Origin: Zeus faber
Lineage: Eukaryota; Chordata; Actinopteri; Zeiformes; Zeidae
Length of the DNA stretch: 64,000 bases
Assembly: GCA_960531495.1 (NCBI GenBank)
Contig: OY482855.1
Coordinates: 6,377,139 to 6,441,138, forward strand
Reading direction: 5' to 3'
Shown: positions 29,106-40,569 of the stretch, one piece after another
How positions within the stretch are numbered: the stretch's first letter is position 1
Layout: every line of letters begins with the position of its first letter
Notes under the pieces: model-generated
The model's input: the letters and a program-made list of their open reading frames with translations, nothing else
Database searches by the model: none
Told to the model about the DNA's origin: nothing
Program-made: the position numbers and the translations under genes

Positions 29106-30576
29106 CTATCTGATCTTGATCTCAAAGCAGAGGCAATTGCAGGATTCACACTCAGGAGGCTGGCAGGTGCACACGCAATCCCAATTTTTACACTGTGGAC
29201 ACAACCACATTTTACTAACAAAGTTAGTTAGTAAAATAAGAAATATTTAAATTTACCATTTCAGCCGGCTACTTGCTACGTTTCCTTTTTAATGGTATGG
29301 GCACCTTCAGAGTTTTTACTCACAGTGGGAACGGGGCCTATTTGGTCCAGGCACGAGCGCAGAGAAGGCGGGCGGTAATCGCAGGATTCTGCCCACACGA
29401 AACACTGCTCACACGGGTAAATATCTGGACAGCAATTGCCACACGCACAAGAGCAATTGTCCTTCAGAGGTAAAATAAAACAAAAAAAAAATGATGTGAG
29501 AGACAAAATGACCGTGAGATCGTGGTTCCAGGCTCAGACAAACACCTCACTGCTGACCGAGCCGTTTTAACATTTACTCCATAGGACAAAGTCGTCACTT
29601 TGGTAAATTACTAGTTATATTTAAGTTAGTAGTTGCTTTTCCAACAGTTACTAGTAACTATTTTAGTTTTACAAGTCAAATGTTTTTGGTACTAGGGGTG
29701 TCACAATTCTCCAAATTTATGACTCAAATTGACTTTCAATTATAAGGTCACGATTCCATTCGATTTTAGATTTAAAATCTAGTTTTTTTTCCCCAGCACT
29801 GACGGCTATGCCATTGTTAGACTATCAAGTCTTGATTTGTAAAGAAAAACACTTGTTTCTCAATAACTAACTTTGAGTCCAGTCACATTAAATCATTATA
29901 AATAATGTTATTTTTTGTAGTGGATTAATTATAAACAAAATATGTCATACAATTTCATAGATAAAAGAACCACTTGGGAGCAGGATGATCCAGCTCACTG
30001 AAAAGAGACAAACTTTTCAACCCACCGCAAGTCTCTCTTGGCCTCCGCCCACTGCGTCCGTGTCCGCTCTGTACGTTCCTCTCTAATCTTACTTTTTTCC
30101 ATTTTTTCCTCATCGTAAAACAGCATCATGTTCCGTTTAAAACATTATTATCTTATCTTTGATATCACAATCCAAATCATATCCATCACTTTAACTCCTC
30201 TTATGAAGCGCGTACAGCCACTTCTCACAAGCTGCCAGTCTCTGTTATACACTCTGAAGTGGACAAATCAAGTGGACATATTGTAAAATATATAATTTTA
30301 TTGAATAGGGACACAGTTTTTATTTTTGGAACACACAAGCTTACTAGGAACTGTTGGAATAGCAACTAGTTACTTAAATATATGTAGTACTTTCCTATGG
30401 ATTCAATGTTAAAACAGCTTGCTATAGCCACCACTATTTATAGTACTGTGTTATACTGTACAAACCTTGAAGAAATAATAGAGCCACAGTGCCAGCCCCA
30501 GGAAAAATATGTAGAGACCTACGGCAATCATCAGCACAGCTGGAAGAGGGAGCGCCAGTCCCCATATTGGCAACAC
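29106..30576 (-). CDS. small cysteine-rich single-pass membrane protein (three 3' exons)
   Basis: Minus-strand exons 30576-30466 (111 nt), 29461-29324 (138 nt) and 29192-29106 (87 nt, with stop TAG) join in frame, all phase 0, with GT/AG junctions. The first is almost wholly a hydrophobic membrane segment (VLPIWGLALPLPAVLMIAVG and on, ending WLYYFFK). The second has CSCACGNCCPD, CEQC and further single Cys; the third has CVCTCQPPECESCNCLC and ends FEIKIR. About 17 Cys in 74 residues suggest a zinc-binding or palmitoylated cytoplasmic tail, or disulphides if luminal. The family is not recognised. The 5' exon with the start codon was not found in the right phase; a donor near 32051 (GAGACG|GTAAGC) gives an incompatible phase. 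A palindromic MITE fills the intron at 29462-30465. Confidence 0.7.
29564..30415. mobile_element. palindromic MITE, copy 3
   Basis: Left arm GTTTTAACATTTACTCCATAGG (first 20 bases from 29564) and right arm ending CCTATGGATTCAATGTTAAAAC at 30415 are inverted copies. TTACTAGTAA-type motifs lie next to both arms, and the middle is unrelated AT-rich DNA. Lies in the intron of the Cys-rich gene. Confidence 0.7.
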
Positions 30577-30589
30577 CTGGTGGGAGGAT

Positions 30590-30630
30590 TCAAGATTCGT
30601 ATTTGTCACATAAGATAAGATAAGATAGTG
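30590..30630 (-). repeat. short LINE-tail fragment with AAGAT repeats
   Basis: Directly upstream (in gene sense) of the acceptor of the first recognised Cys-rich exon; shows AATCTTGAATCC and TTATC units. Confidence 0.55.
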
Positions 30631-30639
30631 CTTCATCGA

Positions 30640-32758
30640 TTGGAATGCAGGCGGGTGGTTCTCATGAAACCACCATAAAGCATTTCCCAAATGAATTGAT
30701 ACGCATATTCACAGAGAATGTGAAATAATTCATTAAATATTAAAGTACACAACGCCTACTATATGGTAATATAGTAGGCGTTATATAGTGTTATATAGTG
30801 TTTACGGTTATATAGTGTTTTTTCAATTAAAAATGGCTGTCACAGCAATGAATGCACTTTCGTTTAGCTTAGTTTATCTGAACTTATTTAGCTTCACGTA
30901 ACATGGTGGGACACGCAATGACAGTGCAAAAATGTAAACTTCATTATATTCTCTCACTACTCTGTCACGTTTAAAATAAATTTAAAATTAATATTTGTTA
31001 TTACTACATTATTGCACTAATGTTTTGTTATGACTACATTACCATAATACATCCGGACAATTAAAGATAAAAAATGTATTTTGCCTGGATGTGTTAAGGT
31101 AATACACTTTTTGATAAGAAAAAAAAGAAACCACTAATAATGTTTATAGTTGAAAAAAATGAAGTGTACTGCTTAGCAGCTATTGTTGGGGTTATGTACT
31201 TTAATATTTAAATTAATGAGTTCACATTCTTTGTGAATATGCGTATCATTTCATTTGGGACATGTTTTATCGTGGTTTCATGATAATGACCCAGGCGTTA
31301 CAGCAACTCAATTTTTTTTTTTTTAAAGAAGTAATAAAATTAATAACAAACGTCTCAAGAAGGTACACCATAATTATTCAATTGTAATTAAAATAAAAAA
31401 ATATACAATGATCACATGCAATGATACAAGGGCGGTGCAGTGAAATGATAAGGTGCAAAATCCAAGGGCAGTACAAAACAAACTTGGAAGAATAAAAACA
31501 GAAAAAAACATAGAACATGTTTCTTATACACTACAAGAAGCAAACATATCAGGAAAAGTGTATATAAGCAAAATATGTGAGTATGTATATGAATATTTGG
31601 GATTTATTTATTGGAAGGGAACGCTGCTATTTTACTGGACACTGGTACAACCGAACAGCAGAATCTTTCTTACCACCGTTACCGCAGCTGGAGAAGACAT
31701 ATTTCACAGCATCAATCGGGTCCCATCTCTGCCGTTTTCTGTGGAGTACAATTCAACTGGTGTTCAAATCAAGAATCGGTGCCAAGGCGATCGACACAAC
31801 ATTTAACAGCTTGACGTGTTGATTTTTGGCTGCAAACTTGTACCACATGGGATGGAGTTCACGTGTGTCTATTAGCAAAATTACGGTAAACACACAAAAC
31901 TAACGAGAACAGCGGGAACGTTATTTTTAGATGATTTACGCTAAAGTTAACTCAAGGACAGCGGCTGGTTGCCATGCTCAACGTCTGAAGTTGCTCGCTA
32001 GCTTTATCTTGTAGAATCTAAACCCCGGTTTAACAGCAGCGTTAGCTTACCGTCTCCTGTGCATCCGAGCTCCTTTTGCAACGGATGCCCAAATTGGTGG
32101 ACTTTTTTTCCCCTCAGATATATGTAGTTAAAGTTAGGGATGGACGCTCGCGTCAACAAACAGGTGTCAAATTTCGCATTTCCGCATGACGGTGACGTCA
32201 CTGGACGCCCGAAGTGGCTCGAATCGGCTTGAACGTTTCTCACGCTGTGCCAACGAAACCTTGCAAAGTCGATGTGGATGCTCACGTTTGAGTTACTGGC
32301 GGAATGATAAGAGAGATATAGGCAGAAAACGATAGAATAATAGACAAATATTAGCATAAGAACAGACAGATAAAGAATACACAGCTACATCTATTACCCG
32401 CACCCTTTCCAAATGTTTTTTTCTGAGTAAAAACATACTTACCCCTGTGTGCGGTACGCCACAAATTGATTTAACGGATTTGTGCGCACTAAATATTAAC
32501 TTATTCTGTAGCGTTAGGATCTAGCCTATGGAACGCCACTCGAATCAATTAATAAATAAACATGCCAATGAAATAAATCATGAAATAAATAAATGAGGCA
32601 ATACATATAAATATATAAATGAGCAAATAGTAACATAAATGAATAGTATTTTTAAAGGGACGTTTTTCAAAATACAATTTGTATGGATTTCAGAGCACTT
32701 TTAATTCATAAAGCCACGTTTTAATACCTTATTTGGTAATTATCGGGGCGTGGTTATT
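30640..32758. other. intergenic or 5' part of the Cys-rich gene; no exon assigned
   Basis: A donor-like GAGACG|GTAAGC lies on the minus strand near 32051 and could end an untranslated first exon (about 32150-32052). The stretch 31680-31860 has higher CpG and short open frames on both strands. Nothing firm. Confidence 0.35.
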
Positions 32759-33090
32759 TCACAGATTTAGAGCCGGGGAACACCCGAGGTCCGGCACAGC
32801 CGTTGGCGCTTTCCTACGCAACACTGGCGGTTGATCGGAACTGGTACTCAGCTCCCGATACCTCCTTGGTTGGAGCCAGTGGCGGGCGGTCCGGTAGGGG
32901 GCGAGATGGTCACGGTGGAGGGCCACCACCCGGTTCTTGACCAGCCGCACCCTGTACGCCACGTCCGACAACTGTCCCAGCCCACTGCAAGGGCAAGCCC
33001 ACTGGTTCGACAGCTTGGGGGAGAGGCCCTTCTTTCTTTCTGCGCACTAAAACCCACACCTGGGTCCCGGGGGCAAAGGCCGCTTTCCGG
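32759..33090 (-). pseudogene. Ty3/gypsy pol C-terminal (integrase end) fragment
   Basis: Minus-strand frame shows the integrase C-terminal pattern SDVAYRVRLVKNRVVALHRD followed by HLAPY; frames before it are shifted. No LTR beside it. Confidence 0.7.
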
Positions 33091-33097
33091 CAGCAGG

Positions 33098-33101
<4 letters not shown>

Positions 33102-33188
<87 letters not shown>

Positions 33189-33195
33189 CACACAG
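33102..33195. repeat. (CA)n microsatellite
   Basis: About 94 bp of CA with one CG interruption. Confidence 0.95.
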
Positions 33196-33885
33196 TGTAT
33201 TTCGCGCAGGGGATACCCCCCCCCCAATATTGAGAACACGTGGATTTGCCTCGCCGGCCCTATAAAAACATGAAAGAAACAGAACTTTTATTTACAAGAG
33301 CCGCTATAACGTTGCTCATAGACGCAACGATACCTCCGACAGGGGCTGGTCTTTTTTCTGCAGGACTGGGACTTTTTTTATTCTCAAAATATGATTATGA
33401 TTAATTTATTTTCCAGAATTATTTAGAGTCTTTGACAAGGTCTCATTCTCTTATAGATATGATCAATGTTTTCATTGGTTATGGCCAAAATGTGTTGTAT
33501 TCTTGTTTTCAGTCAGCTTCAATAACATAGTCGATATGTACTTGATTCCTAAACATAATCACAAAACACAGATATGTGTGATGTTTTGAATGTGCAGAAA
33601 GTTTTGAACATGAACAGAAATCTTGCCGAAACACATATGAGCTATTAAAGTCCAGGGGTTTATAAATGAATTTAAATGAAATGATCATTGATGTGAATAG
33701 GTGCCACATGCACATTTCAAGAGTTTACTTCCTCAAACAAAAGAGGATAGAAGAGTAAATCATGCCTATATGTGTGTGCTCAGCAGGGATAATATTAAAT
33801 GAGAAATGTTGATCTACTGTACAGGAGAATACATATTTGAAAGCATTACAGTAGCTGTAATGCTGTAGCTTGAATGTTATTCTCC

Positions 33886-33956
33886 CTTGTAAGTCGCTTT
33901 GGATAAAAGCGTCTGCTAAATGATTAAATGTAAATGTAAATGTAAATGTACAGAAT
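33886..33956 (+). mobile_element. 3' part of a tRNA-derived SINE
   Basis: GTAAGTCGCTTTGGATAAAA, then GCGTCTGCTAAATG, followed by ATGTAA repeats; the tRNA-like head is missing. Confidence 0.85.
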
Positions 33957-34449
33957 GCCTGAGAGCCTTATTGCATTATATTCTATAAAATTTTCATTTG
34001 ACACCTGGTGTCTGAATTTTGTGTTTTTCTTCACATAAATAAAGACATGTCCACTGTTCCGCTCTCAATCAGTCTGTATTGTGACATCATAGCATTGTGA
34101 TGGTTTATGACGTCGGGACTTAGCCGATAGCCAGAAAGAAGCACACGCAGTCAAACTGATTATGTCTCAGACTTGGTACTAACATCTCTTCCATCAGCCT
34201 CATCATTGCCCTTGAGAAAGCACAATCTGTGAGTTCATTCATGTTATTTGTGTATGCATACAGTGTAGGAGCTATGAAAACCTATTAACAGGTTATTTAC
34301 ATCTGCATAGAGACTGATCGTTAATCTGCATATTTCTGTACTGTTCCACAGTTTTACACAGATACCAAAAGTGAGCCCCTGTCTCTGGGTACTTTTTGGG
34401 AGAGTGTTTAGCTCGCTGCATAGCCACATACGTCTGAACGTGATGAGGG

Positions 34450-34813
34450 TGTAGTTTCTTGATGAATTTGATGTGTTGATGAAGAAGGAGTGACCGCTGA
34501 CGCTGACTTGAGTAAAATAATAGATTTATTACAAAAGAACAGCATCAGACCAGACTTGCCATGGACGGTCTGGGAGAGAACCGAGCCGGAAAGATTCTCT
34601 GCTGAATAAAATTCGGGCGGGCTCTTTTATGCTTGCCCAAAGACAATGGTGACCACTTTGTTCCCCTACATAGGTCACGGGACACATTTCACTTCCCTTA
34701 ACACCAGGATCCCTGGTGATGTGCTCTCTCTCTCGGGACCCCTGGCACCGTCTCTTAGTAATTACCTTATACGATGGGGCTGTTTGGGACACCACATATT
34801 CCAAGACACCTCA
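34450..34813 (-). repeat. 3' LTR of the endogenous retrovirus (364 bp)
   Basis: Begins TG and ends CA, with a TATA-like GCATAAAAGAG near 34633-34622, an AATAAA further on, and a polypurine tract directly before it. The first 115 bp match 40543-40428. The R-U5 part is similar to 58640-58812. Confidence 0.85.
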
Positions 34814-35859
34814 TATTTCCCCCCTTCGAGACTACACAAAGTCTCGACAAAGATAAGAGTCATTGAAGTTACGACGTTAATTGGCCTAACAGAACTCACC
34901 TACTAACAAACAAACTGATTATATGATACCCTTCTGAACATGCTTAGTCGTAGCAATACAATAAATTTGTGGAGTGTGAGAGCGAAAAACCCATCTGGCA
35001 GCTTCCTTTCTTAGTTCTTTAAACAAACAATCAAGACAGTAAAATTCTCTCACGGTTCCTCTGCCCCAGGCAACCACCTATTGCACTCCAAATCAATTAA
35101 CTGCAAAGAAGAAGGGTTTAGACAACTGTACAGGATGTTACATGTAAATGCATACATTCAGAACCTCAGAAATAAATCAAAAATTTTGTCCAAAGTCAGG
35201 CTGGTCGACCCATCGGACCTTCCAATGAACCTGTCCCTGCCTATTATCAATGTCCCTCAAAACCCCGCAAAAAAACAAAACACCTGAGGTCCCAATATAT
35301 CCATTTCACCCTGTTACAGAAAACTTCAAAGAAAACGATACAAAATCAAAGTAATATGTCTTGCTAAAAATATCTACTGTAGAATACAGACTTTTCATCA
35401 ATAATACAGGTTACATTGTAATAAACATAAACTCCAATATTATAAAAACCTGCATAACACCATCAACTTTTAATGATATTTCACTTGACACTCCTGATCA
35501 TGATGTCCTCATTCAGGGTCTGCTCTCCATTTTCGTCCTCCATTTTTGAATGTCCATGTTTGAGTGTTCAAGTCCATTAGGCTGTTAGGATCCCCTCACA
35601 CAGCCAACCTCTCATACTGGTCCTGAAAGAAAAATTCACCAGCCAGTATCTTGCACACACAACAAATACAGTATAATAATTTCACTTTTGCATTACGCTT
35701 TAACATTATTCCAATATATGATTAACATTTTCCTTTTCCCCCATTTGTCCATGCATTTTCTCAGTTAAAAATAGACTTGTGTCTATGACGGAATCAGATA
35801 TTCAGAATAGATTTTTCTCTACTAGTGTTAGCTCCTAACTACACACCTCTACCCAATTT

Positions 35860-36500
35860 AGACCTGTATACTGACAGATTTTAACAATGTGATTTTTCAG
35901 CACGCCATTCATTTTTTCACAAACACCTTGGCTTTGCGGGTGATGAACAGCTCCTAGACGTTGTTTAATTCCCAATTTTTACAGAATCAATTTTATTGTT
36001 TTATCCACCTTTTCTTTCCCATTATCTGAAAATATGCGATCTGGAAGTCCCCACCTGCTTATGACCTCACGACACAAGAACTTGGCTTGGCAACTGACTG
36101 AGCATCATTACTCTTTGTTGGACATGCTTCAGTCCCCCGTGAAAATCTATCCACGACGACTAACATGTATCTTTTACCTCCTACTGGTCTTATCATGTCA
36201 ACAAAATCCACGACCAACTCACGCATGGGACCTGTCAGAGGTGGAATGTGACCGTGTGGACTCATCACACCCCTCCCTCAACATTATTTTTAAGACCGAT
36301 TGTACATCTGCCTATGACATCTCAATTTGCTCAAGCAAGTACGGTGCCCAATAACCATACTCTTTTGTGATTTTTCTTCTTACCTCCCCCCTTGCAACAT
36401 GGGCTAACCCATGTGCTTCCTGAATCATCAGACCTAGTAGGTCTCGGGTTACTACCATCAGTCCTTCATGATTTCTCCACATGCTTTTGCTCAAATCCTT
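35860..36500 (-). pseudogene. retroviral integrase remnant
   Basis: The minus strand shows an N-terminal HHCC-like segment (36494-36312), then a core with a DFVDM and GKRYMLVVVDRFS segment (first catalytic Asp, about 36190), a second Asp in an SDNG context (about 36030) and a Glu at the expected distance (about 35905). Frameshifts and stops break it. Confidence 0.7.
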
Positions 36501-36764
36501 CAGCCACCATTAAAGTCATATGTGGCACACTTTTCTGAATGTCACGCTCTTTATCAAGATAATCATCAGTGTTTATCTTCATAGCTGCTCCTTACTTCAT
36601 CATTCCACCACCAAGAATCCTCTCCTTTTGGCTGCTCCCCTTAGGGGCCCTGCAGTGCATTATCTACCTACAATTCCTTCTGTTCTGCTCATCTAAACCT
36701 TCTCTTTGGCCTTCTTATCTTCATTCTTCTTATCCACCAACTGTATTTGGTTGAGTTTTCTGAG

Positions 36765-37150
36765 AGTCTCCTGGTCTTGTTTCTTCTGGTCATGCTCCTT
36801 TTTCCGATATAGCTCCTCTTGATGTGCTATGTGATCCGATATGGGGATGGTAGCTCAGGCGGTAAAGCTGGTGGTCTAGTGATCTAAAGGTTGCTGGTTG
36901 GATCCCAGGCTCCTCCTGCTAGCATGCTGTAGTGTCCTTGAGCAAGACACTTAACCCCTAATTGCTCCTGATGGCTGCATCCGTCGGTGTTTGAACAATT
37001 GTAAGTCGCTTTGGATAAAAGCGTCTGCTAAATGTAATGTAATCCGTATAAACACAACATCCGAGTCTCCTGGTCCTGTTCCTTCTGGTCATGCTTCTTT
37101 TTCTGATATAGCTCCACTTGATGTGCTATGTGATCCGTATAAACACCTTT
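36765..37150. repeat. direct duplication of about 85 bp flanking a SINE
   Basis: 36765-36847 and 37066-37150 are about 90% identical. The SINE lies at the end of the left copy. Confidence 0.85.
36843..37041 (+). mobile_element. full-length tRNA-derived SINE
   Basis: Head with A-box-like TGGTAGCTCAGGCGG and B-box-like GGTTGGATCCC, body with CCTTGAGCAAGACACTTAAC, tail GTAAGTCGCTTTGGATAAAA, GCGTCTGC and TAATG units. GATCCG-type bases on both sides look like a short target duplication. Inserted in the retroviral gag. Confidence 0.9.
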
Positions 37151-38592
37151 GGTCATGCTTCCAAGACCAACCAATTCTGCCAATTTGCTCCTCACTTGAA
37201 GAGGCAGCCCCTTCTGTATTTTGGCTCGGAGAATTGATTTCTCCATTTGATTCAAATCTGGATCATTTCCTGAGATATTTCTCCACACTTGATGAACCCT
37301 TGACACATAAGCTCTTGGGTTTTCTTGTGAGCCCAATGACTCAACAAAGATGTTGTCCGGGTGCACGTTTGTTGGAAATGCATCTCTCAATGCTCTCCAC
37401 ATTCGACCTCTACTTGCAGCAAACAATTCTGGGTCATACACTGCAGTTGCCACATATCTGTTAAGGCCTGGCGCCTGCAGGATCTCCTCCATCGCTGGGA
37501 CTCCAATAAGGCTAGCCAGAAGTCTCTTAATATCTCCCATGGCAGGCTGTGTTCTCACCAAAACCTCTTCCAGCTTTGAGATCCACGGATGTGCTCCATC
37601 TTGAAAAGTGGGTAACTTTTCAAGTATGTTAGACATGTCTGTATTCTGCCAAGGCTTGTACTCTAAATTTTGTCCTCGAATTATCACTGGACACATTTTC
37701 TTGGGTCTCTTTGCTTTTCTTAGCCGTAGTCCATACCTCAAAGTATCTGGCTTTTGAGGCTTTTTCTTCTGTAAGTTCTTCTCCGTTATTTGCAATTCGT
37801 GTAATTGTTTTTCCAATATTTGTTGAACTTCTGGACAGGTGGTGTCACTTAGGTCCTCGAGGCATCTGTCTATACTCCTCTCAATGTCTCTTAAAACCAT
37901 GCGTCTGTCATCTCCTACCCCTTTGCTGGTTTCTAACGGTTGAAAACAGGAAGGACGTTCTTTCGCCGATCACTTTCCTGTTCACTGTCATCCGTGTCGT
38001 CTGTTCCCGGAGCCATTTTCCTCACTGGTCGACCTCCTTTTTTCTCTGCTTTTGCCAGCATCCGTCTGACTGCTGGGTCGTATCCTCCAAAAGCTTCATC
38101 CGAGTCACTCACACTCTCTTCTCCTATTTCCAGGCTTCTGACTTGTTGTCTGCTTCCCAAACGGTTCCTTCTCTTGGTACTGTTGGAGCGCCGATACATC
38201 TTCATGGTTGTTGTAGCCTTGCCCATCTCTATTATTTGCTCATCCTCATCTTTGAAGAGATAGTTGCCCTCCGTTGTCATCACTGGGAGCTGAGGATAAA
38301 CATCAGTGAACTTCACCTCCTTCTCATAAGGCGGGGGCTTCTTTACAGATGCTGTATGTGAGAAGGGTGTGGTAATCTTCTCCATCAATTTTTCTCCTTC
38401 CTTTTCATTTTTCTTTATTTCTTGTCTACTTTGTTCTCTTTTTTCTTTTGCAGCTTCGAACCATGTCTGTCCCTTCTTCACGAACAGCTGCAGAATGCCA
38501 AGTTCTGTCTGTCTTTTCTCCGTGCCTCCTCTTTTTCCTCTCTTTTGATTTATTTTATATGTGGACACAAGCACCTGCATTGTTTTAATCAC
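37028..38592 (-). pseudogene. retroviral gag, broken
   Basis: Two long frames: 38592-37933 (219 codons) with a charged matrix-like region and a PPPY late-domain motif, and 37900-37028 (290 codons) with a capsid-like region rich in helical segments and a Lys/Glu-rich end. Stops and a frame change separate them near 37930-37900. No zinc knuckle was seen. The end of the second frame lies in a local duplication (copy 2 at 37066-37150). Confidence 0.7.
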
Positions 38593-38599
38593 ATCCGGG

Positions 38600-40427
38600 T
38601 TAAGAGTTCCTTCAGCTGGCCATGGTTGTTCAATGTCAGGCCACCGTTTGCTCCATTTTCCTGATATTTTTGCAATATTTTTAATAAGAGGATTATTCTT
38701 TCACACTACATCAATAGAAGTGATTATTTTTGTAATTTTTGTATCCATTTATTTTATTATAACTCGAATTGATTTGTTTTTAAAAATTATTTATAAAGCA
38801 CGGTGTAATCACCCTCAACTAAAAACAACTGAATTTACCAACCCCAAAGGAGACCAATAGCTTCCCACTTATGAAAGCAACTTCACTTGTTCATGTTCTG
38901 ATACATCTGATCATACTCATTTATCTTCAATTATCAAAATGTCCATCAATGTTCACTCTCAAAACAGCCTCAATCAAGGTAAACCATACTCAGATAATGA
39001 CACCAATATCCACAGCACTCAACCGTATTTAAATCAAATCAGTTTTTCCGCATGTGATCACTCAAATCAATAATGCTCCATTAATTAGGCGAATGCCTTG
39101 ATTAGTCAGTCCGTTGCCAAGTCTCTTACTAACTAATTGCAAAGGCTATATAAGAAAAATAACTACTGTAATCTTATATTTGAGAACAAGCAATCATGTA
39201 CGTTATAACTAAATGTATAGGCATATAGGTAAATGCAGGTGTCTATTGCAAAGAGTTTGTGGATAATCCGCACTGGCCTTATTCATGAGATTCAGAATTT
39301 CTTATGCGCTGTCATCCGCAAGCTTCCGGTGTCTGTGAAGAACTGCCAGATGTCTTGTCATCTGCCCCTTGGATGATCCAATTCAGACACATTCCATCTT
39401 CTCTGTCTTTCCCCCAGCTCTCACTCAGCAAAGTAAAAGAAAGGAAGAAAGAAAAAACAAAAAGAACAACACAAGAGTTCAGTGTCTTAAGACCTCTCTA
39501 AATTCTTAAACGTACAAGAATTTAATGAGACATACATTATCAGCTTTTTTATTTCTTGCACATTTGAAATAAAGCAATGTTTTACTTTTATTCATATGAC
39601 GCATTTAAATATAAAGAGTATATTAGTCAATCTAATATCCCCTCTAATTCATTATTTTTATTCTATATTCCTATTTAATTTTATTTATATTTCTATTTAT
39701 TTCCTTCTATCATACTAAGAAAGGAGAGAGAGAGAGGGGAGCTTCTTTTCAACCCCCTCTTGTCAGGAGGAGTCGACTAAGCACCACCCTTTGCTCCACC
39801 TCTTAAATGTAGTCACACCTTCCAGTTTACACTGGTCGTCAGCGAACGAACATCCTGTTTCAGCTCCCCTAGGCCACACAAAGAGCCATAAATCAAAGCT
39901 GGTTCCCTTCACTCAGCAGCCGAAACACAAAACCTCCTCTCCTGCATCAAAAATCCCACTGTTCCTTCTATTTCACCAAGACTATCTGCTCCTCCAACCA
40001 ACAGAACTCACAACAAGCACTGCCACACACTCCAAGCACAAAGAGAAAAAACTCACACACCAACCAAACAATCCACAAATCCTACTCATAACTCAGAGCA
40101 GGAGATTCTCTTTTCTTTTCTGAATGTGTACATGCATGTGTAGGCAGACTGTTTCTGGTGGTTCTAGTCCTTCTCTCAAGAAGGCTCATTTTGTTATCAA
40201 ATATATAAAGTCCTATGAAGGTTCATATCCTTTATTAAATGTATAAAACGTCCTTTAAAGAAAAAGGCTCATATATATTCATCAAACATCCTTTAAAGAA
40301 AAAGGCTCATATATATTTATTATCAGTTTTACAAAGTCCATAAACAGGCTCATGTATATTTATCACTAAAGGGGCAAGAAATGTTTATTTTATGTATTAT
40401 TTAACTGCTCACCGCATATGTATTCCC
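38600..40427 (-). other. retroviral leader or foreign DNA, no gene seen
   Basis: AT-rich. Contains a GA tract near 39728 and two near-identical units with CCTTTAAAGAAAAAGGCTCA at about 40250-40320. A retroviral primer-binding site was not found. Confidence 0.4.
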
Positions 40428-40543
40428 TGAACACCAGGACCCCTGGTGATGTGCTCTCTCTCTCGGGACCCCTGGCACCATCTCTTAGTAATTATCTTAT
40501 ACGATGGGGTTGTTTGGGACGCCACACATTCCAAGACACCTCA
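40428..40543 (-). repeat. remnant of the 5' LTR (first about 115 bp)
   Basis: Matches the start of the 3' LTR with few changes; similarity stops near 40428, so the rest of U3, R, U5 and the primer-binding site were lost. Confidence 0.8.
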
Positions 40544-40569
40544 AGGGCAGAAGAGCCACCATAAATTGA

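Larger units (their letters stand above)
34450..40543 (-). mobile_element. endogenous retrovirus, internally deleted, with 4-bp target duplication
   Basis: On the minus strand: partial 5' LTR (40543-40428), leader, broken gag (38592-37028), integrase remnant (about 36500-35860), an AT-rich stretch with a possible splice acceptor (TTTTTCTTTCAG near 35620), a polypurine tract (34826-34814) and a 3' LTR (34813-34450). AGGG stands on both sides (34446-34449 and 40544-40547), so both ends derive from one integration. Protease, RT/RNase H and env are absent. The 4-bp duplication, PPPY motif and LTR form fit a gamma- or epsilon-like fish retrovirus. Confidence 0.8.

Noticed and set aside
31611-31814. 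LLDTGTT motif resembling a retroviral protease
   Set aside because: Only the short motif fits, with no flanking protease or pol sequence; likely chance.
32004-32357. 117-codon minus-strand frame as first exon of the Cys-rich gene
   Set aside because: It reaches a donor-like site near 32051, but its phase does not fit the next exon and the peptide shows no feature.
36843-36910. tRNA-like sequence with A and B boxes
   Set aside because: Belongs to a SINE with body and tail, and is repeated three more times; not a tRNA gene.
37711-38361. 216-codon plus-strand frame
   Set aside because: Shadow of the minus-strand retroviral gag.
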